From the NCBI GenBank assembly GCA_965153455.1, contig OZ234496.1, positions 5,651,207 through 5,715,206 on the forward strand: a stretch of DNA of 64,000 nt. The letters run 5' to 3'. The translations under genes were made by a program, and so were the position numbers. Positions within the stretch are counted from its first letter, which is position 1. The number at the start of each line of letters is the position of its first letter. The notes below the pieces were generated by a model. The model saw nothing but the letters and a program-made list of their open reading frames with translations. It ran no database searches and had not been told where the DNA came from. Source of the stretch: Sphagnum compactum. Taxonomy: Eukaryota > Bryophyta > Sphagnopsida > Sphagnales. Below, piece after piece: positions 63,484 to 64,000 of the stretch.

Positions 63484-64000
63484 GTACGTCTCTCGCTCGA
63501 GTGCAATCTTCATGGTTTTTCTTCTTCCTGTTTTAGACTGTTGCCATCCAGCTTACTTACTGACTTCATGGAAGGGTCAGTCCTTGCATGTTCGAAGATT
63601 TTGTTGGCTCTGCCCTTCTGGGGAGAGACATTGTGATGCACTCAGAAACGGGCTAAAGTTTGGTATCCCTACAAGCATTTCCGGCATAACTGAAGGATCC
63701 ACTTGGGCTTCACCACGCTAACCACCATTTGTTTCCAATTTAGTATGTTGAATATTTTTCATGCTTCTGGATATCATTTTAAAGGCAGAGCCAAATTTAT
63801 GAGACAAGTCGCTTTGTGTCTGAGAAGATCTGTCCAACCGAGTACACCTTATTTCACCGATCTTCAGTTCTGTCAGTTCGGTGACATTTAGTGCTCGGAG
63901 ATCAAACAGCGAAGTTATAATCCTTGTCTCTATCATGGATACAAGGTTCGCTTCTTTGCAACAAAATCAATGCAGGTCTAACTCTATGTGCTTCCATCCT
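63484..64000 (+). other. Presumed KDTA intron 1, truncated by the window edge
   Basis: Starts with the GTACGT donor and shows no in-frame continuation of the KDO transferase. Short frames on both strands (62-72 codons) have no recognisable content. Confidence 0.5.

Overview
The window reads as nuclear DNA of a land plant. Five genes with ordinary GT-AG introns (one noncanonical junction) encode typical plant proteins, and about 36 kb between them is very AT-rich, CpG-poor, decayed repeat sequence. The lineage is uncertain. Long gene-poor stretches, and a remnant resembling hAT-like zinc-finger elements common in seed-free plants, make a fern, lycophyte or bryophyte a weak guess only.

Layout. 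At 1435-3901 (minus) is a complete five-exon AMMECR1-domain gene with a microsatellite-rich leader up to about 4.6 kb. From 4.7 to about 41 kb I find no intact gene. That region holds a GC-rich nonautonomous Helitron (21809-22545), two CACTA-type MITEs with 3-bp target duplications (24229-24338 and 32900-33053), several multi-copy diverged repeat families, tRNA-like SINE heads, a hAT-like remnant (15654-15950) and a perfect 34-bp palindrome (40901-40934).

From 42.7 kb the sequence becomes genic. A tandem minisatellite (42705-43345) precedes a five-exon gene (44803-48904, plus). It encodes an 842-residue coiled-coil protein with a C-terminal membrane anchor and a short tail ending in Pro-Thr, a candidate plant KASH-type nuclear-envelope protein. 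Converging on it is a nine-exon gene (51350-56045, minus) for ECR1/UBA3, the catalytic subunit of the NEDD8/RUB-activating enzyme. Next, on the same strand, is a three-exon membrane-anchored RING-H2 gene (59427-60982) of the ATL58/59 type. Divergent from it, the first exon of a KDO transferase gene (KDTA/WaaA, 63279-63483, plus) runs off the right edge.

The genes do not form an operon-like unit. ECR1 and the RING-H2 protein both belong to ubiquitin-family conjugation, but their adjacency is probably chance. All exon models were made by eye from reading frame, splice sites and remembered family sequences, and none was checked by alignment or transcripts.
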